A stretch of 30,130 nt of DNA, from the NCBI GenBank assembly GCA_910585765.1, contig CAJUES010000044.1, positions 1 to 30,130 on the forward strand. The letters run 5' to 3'. The stretch comes from an uncultured Lachnospiraceae bacterium (GTDB lineage Bacteria; Bacillota; Clostridia; Lachnospirales; Lachnospiraceae). Below are positions 28,888 to 30,130 of this stretch, in pieces. Below the pieces are notes generated by a model. It was given only the letters and a program-made list of their open reading frames with translations. It was not told the origin of the DNA and did not search any database. Position 1 is the first letter of the stretch. Every line of letters starts with the position of its first letter. Position numbers and translations under genes: made by a program.

Positions 28888-29463
28888 ATGGCAAAGATTG
28901 AATTAAAACAGCCAATCGTTGAGGAAATCGCATCCACAGTCAAAGATGCTGCTACAGTTGTGATCGTAAGCTACAGCGGGATCACCGTTGCGCAGGACAC
29001 ACAGCTGCGCAGACAGCTCCGCGAAGCTGGTGTCACGTACAAGGTATACAAGAACACTCTGATGACTCGCGCGTTTAAGGGCACTGAGTTTGAAGGTCTG
29101 ACAGAGAGCCTTAAAGGAACGAACGCGATTGCAGTCTGCAAGGACGATGCGACAGCTCCGGCAAGGATCCTGAGCAAGTTCGCCAAGGATTGTCCTGCGA
29201 TCCAGCTCAAGGCAGGTGTTGTAGAGGGTATTGTTTACGACGAAAAGGGAATGGCAGAGATCGCAAAGATCCCTTCAAGGGACGAGCTCATTTCCAAGTT
29301 CCTCGGAAGCATCCAGTCCCCGATCACAAACTTCGCCCGTGTGCTTAACCAGATTGCGGAGAAGGGCGGCGCAGACGCCTGTGAGCCGGCTCCCAAGGAG
29401 ACAGCAGAAGACGGTGAGACCGTTACGGCGGAAACAGCTGCAGAGGCTCCCGCAGCGGAGTAG
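28888..29463 (+). CDS. rplJ: 50S ribosomal protein L10 (191 aa)
   Basis: Base of the L7/L12 stalk. MAKIELKQPIVEEIASTVKDAATVVIVSYSGITVAQDTQLRRQLREAGVTYKVYKNTLM is the typical N-terminal rRNA-binding domain, and the helical region that carries L12 dimers ends near ILSKFLGSIQSPITNFARVLNQIAEK. It is slightly longer than usual (about 165-175) because of an acidic, alanine-rich tail (EPAPKETAEDGETVTAETAAEAPAAE). AAGGAGG before ATG. Expression is probably controlled by the L10 leader upstream. Confidence 0.98.
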   Translation: MAKIELKQPIVEEIASTVKDAATVVIVSYSGITVAQDTQLRRQLREAGVTYKVYKNTLMTRAFKGTEFEGLTESLKGTNAIAVCKDDATAPARILSKFAKDCPAIQLKAGVVEGIVYDEKGMAEIAKIPSRDELISKFLGSIQSPITNFARVLNQIAEKGGADACEPAPKETAEDGETVTAETAAEAPAAE

Positions 29464-29558
29464 TATTGAGGGAACTGTTCGACAAAGAACGGCAGATTTA
29501 CTTTATATCAGTTCCTGAGAAATGATATCAACAAATTATATTATGGAGGGAAACAATA

Positions 29559-29933
29559 ATGGCAAAGTTAACAACAGCAGAATTTATTGAAGCGATCAAA
29601 GAGCTTACAGTTTTAGAGTTAAATGATCTGGTAAAGGCTTGTGAGGAAGAGTTCGGCGTATCTGCAGCGGCAGGTGCAGTTGTGGTGGCAGCTGACAGCG
29701 GCGCAGCACAGGTAGAGGAGAAGGACGAGTTTGACGTAGAGCTCACAGAAGTAGGTCCTAACAAGGTTAAGGTGATCAAGGTTGTACGTGAGGCGACAGG
29801 TCTTGGCTTGAAGGAAGCAAAGGATCTCGTTGACAACGCTCCTAAGATCGTTAAGGAAGCAGCAGCTAAGGCTGAGGCTGAGGAGATTAAGACAAAACTT
29901 GAGGCTGAGGGCGCAAAGGTTACACTCAAGTAG
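29559..29933 (+). CDS. rplL: 50S ribosomal protein L7/L12 (124 aa)
   Basis: Flexible stalk protein that recruits translation GTPases. The N-terminal dimerisation domain (MAKLTTAEFIEAIKELTVLELNDLVKACEEEFGV), an alanine-rich hinge and the C-terminal factor-binding domain (EKDEFDVELTEVGPNKVKVIKVVREATGLGLKEAKDLVDNAP) are all present and of usual length. GGAGGG precedes ATG; the gap to rplJ is 95 bases without a clear terminator, so the two form one operon. Confidence 0.98.
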   Translation: MAKLTTAEFIEAIKELTVLELNDLVKACEEEFGVSAAAGAVVVAADSGAAQVEEKDEFDVELTEVGPNKVKVIKVVREATGLGLKEAKDLVDNAPKIVKEAAAKAEAEEIKTKLEAEGAKVTLK

Positions 29934-29954
29934 TTTGAACCAAATGATAATGAC

Positions 29955-29980
29955 AGGTCGGGATTGATTCCCGACCTTTT
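29955..29980 (+). terminator. Terminator after rplL
   Basis: Stem AGGTCGGGA/TCCCGACCT (29955-29963 with 29969-29977), 5-base loop, short T run. It may be partial. Confidence 0.82.
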
Positions 29981-30049
29981 GGCTTTCTGAGTTTTGATCT
30001 TATACATATCTCTGATCATTTTTTTATTCCAATTTTTTGAATTTTTTAA

Positions 30050-30078
30050 TTGACTTCAAAAAGGACTTGTGGTAATAT
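30050..30078 (+). promoter_or_regulatory. Sigma-A-like promoter at the window end
   Basis: TTGACT (30050-30055), 17-base spacer, TAATAT (30073-30078). Another TTGACA stands at 30093-30098. In most Firmicutes rpoB follows rplL, so it may drive rpoB beyond the window; that gene is not visible. Confidence 0.6.
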
Positions 30079-30130
30079 CCCGTTTTAAACACTTGACAAA
30101 ATAATAAACGGCTGAAATCCTTTGTTTATG

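Overview
The window reads as chromosome of a motile Gram-positive clostridium, most probably a Lachnospiraceae member (Roseburia/Butyrivibrio/Lachnospira type). The evidence is the GGAGG ribosome binding sites, the multi-flagellin layout, the sigma-28 and CsrA-type signals, and the ribosomal protein genes. The genus is inference only.

Layout. Positions 1-9400 hold a flagellin array: the 3' end of one gene (1-128), two full copies on + (564-2018, 3601-5028), a flagellin remnant (about 2741-3241) next to a scrap of an unrelated AAA-ATPase/nuclease gene (2547-2687), an unknown membrane-anchored protein (5232-6071), a cysteine-bearing flagellin (6279-7724) and a convergent flagellin on - (7824-9356). 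Positions 9560-10365 hold a broken Rpn-family nuclease gene. Positions 10477-14271 are a filament-assembly operon: flaG, fliD, fliS and a FliT/FlgN-like chaperone gene. Two tandem TPR glycosyltransferases follow (14472-16656), then a 112-residue 'mini-flagellin' with its own sigma-A promoter and terminator (16875-17213) and a long flagellin (17626-19287). After a candidate small RNA (about 19498-19603) come a sigma-28-driven helical protein on - (19665-20129), a third glycosyltransferase (20330-21424), UDP-galactopyranose mutase (21505-22653) and a second FliD-like protein on - (22719-24083). From 24397 the window changes to housekeeping: rpmG, secE, nusG, rplK, rplA, a CapA-type gene, then rplJ and rplL behind an L10 leader.

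How it works together. Sigma-28-type promoters (TAAx, 15-nt spacer, xxCGATAx) can be read by eye before four flagellin genes, flaG and the 154-residue gene. Several flagellin leaders also carry small hairpins with GGA in a six-base loop, the shape bound by CsrA. In the leader of the 3601 gene there are three in a row, and the last one holds the ribosome binding site in its loop. This suggests late-class transcription plus CsrA/FliW-type translational control of each flagellin. The glycosyltransferases and UDP-galactopyranose mutase beside the filament genes suggest glycosylated flagellin, possibly with galactofuranose; that is inference.

Best candidates for something new: the mini-flagellin, the GGA-hairpin arrays, the cysteine-rich flagellin insert, the sigma-28-driven unknown gene, and the candidate small RNA.
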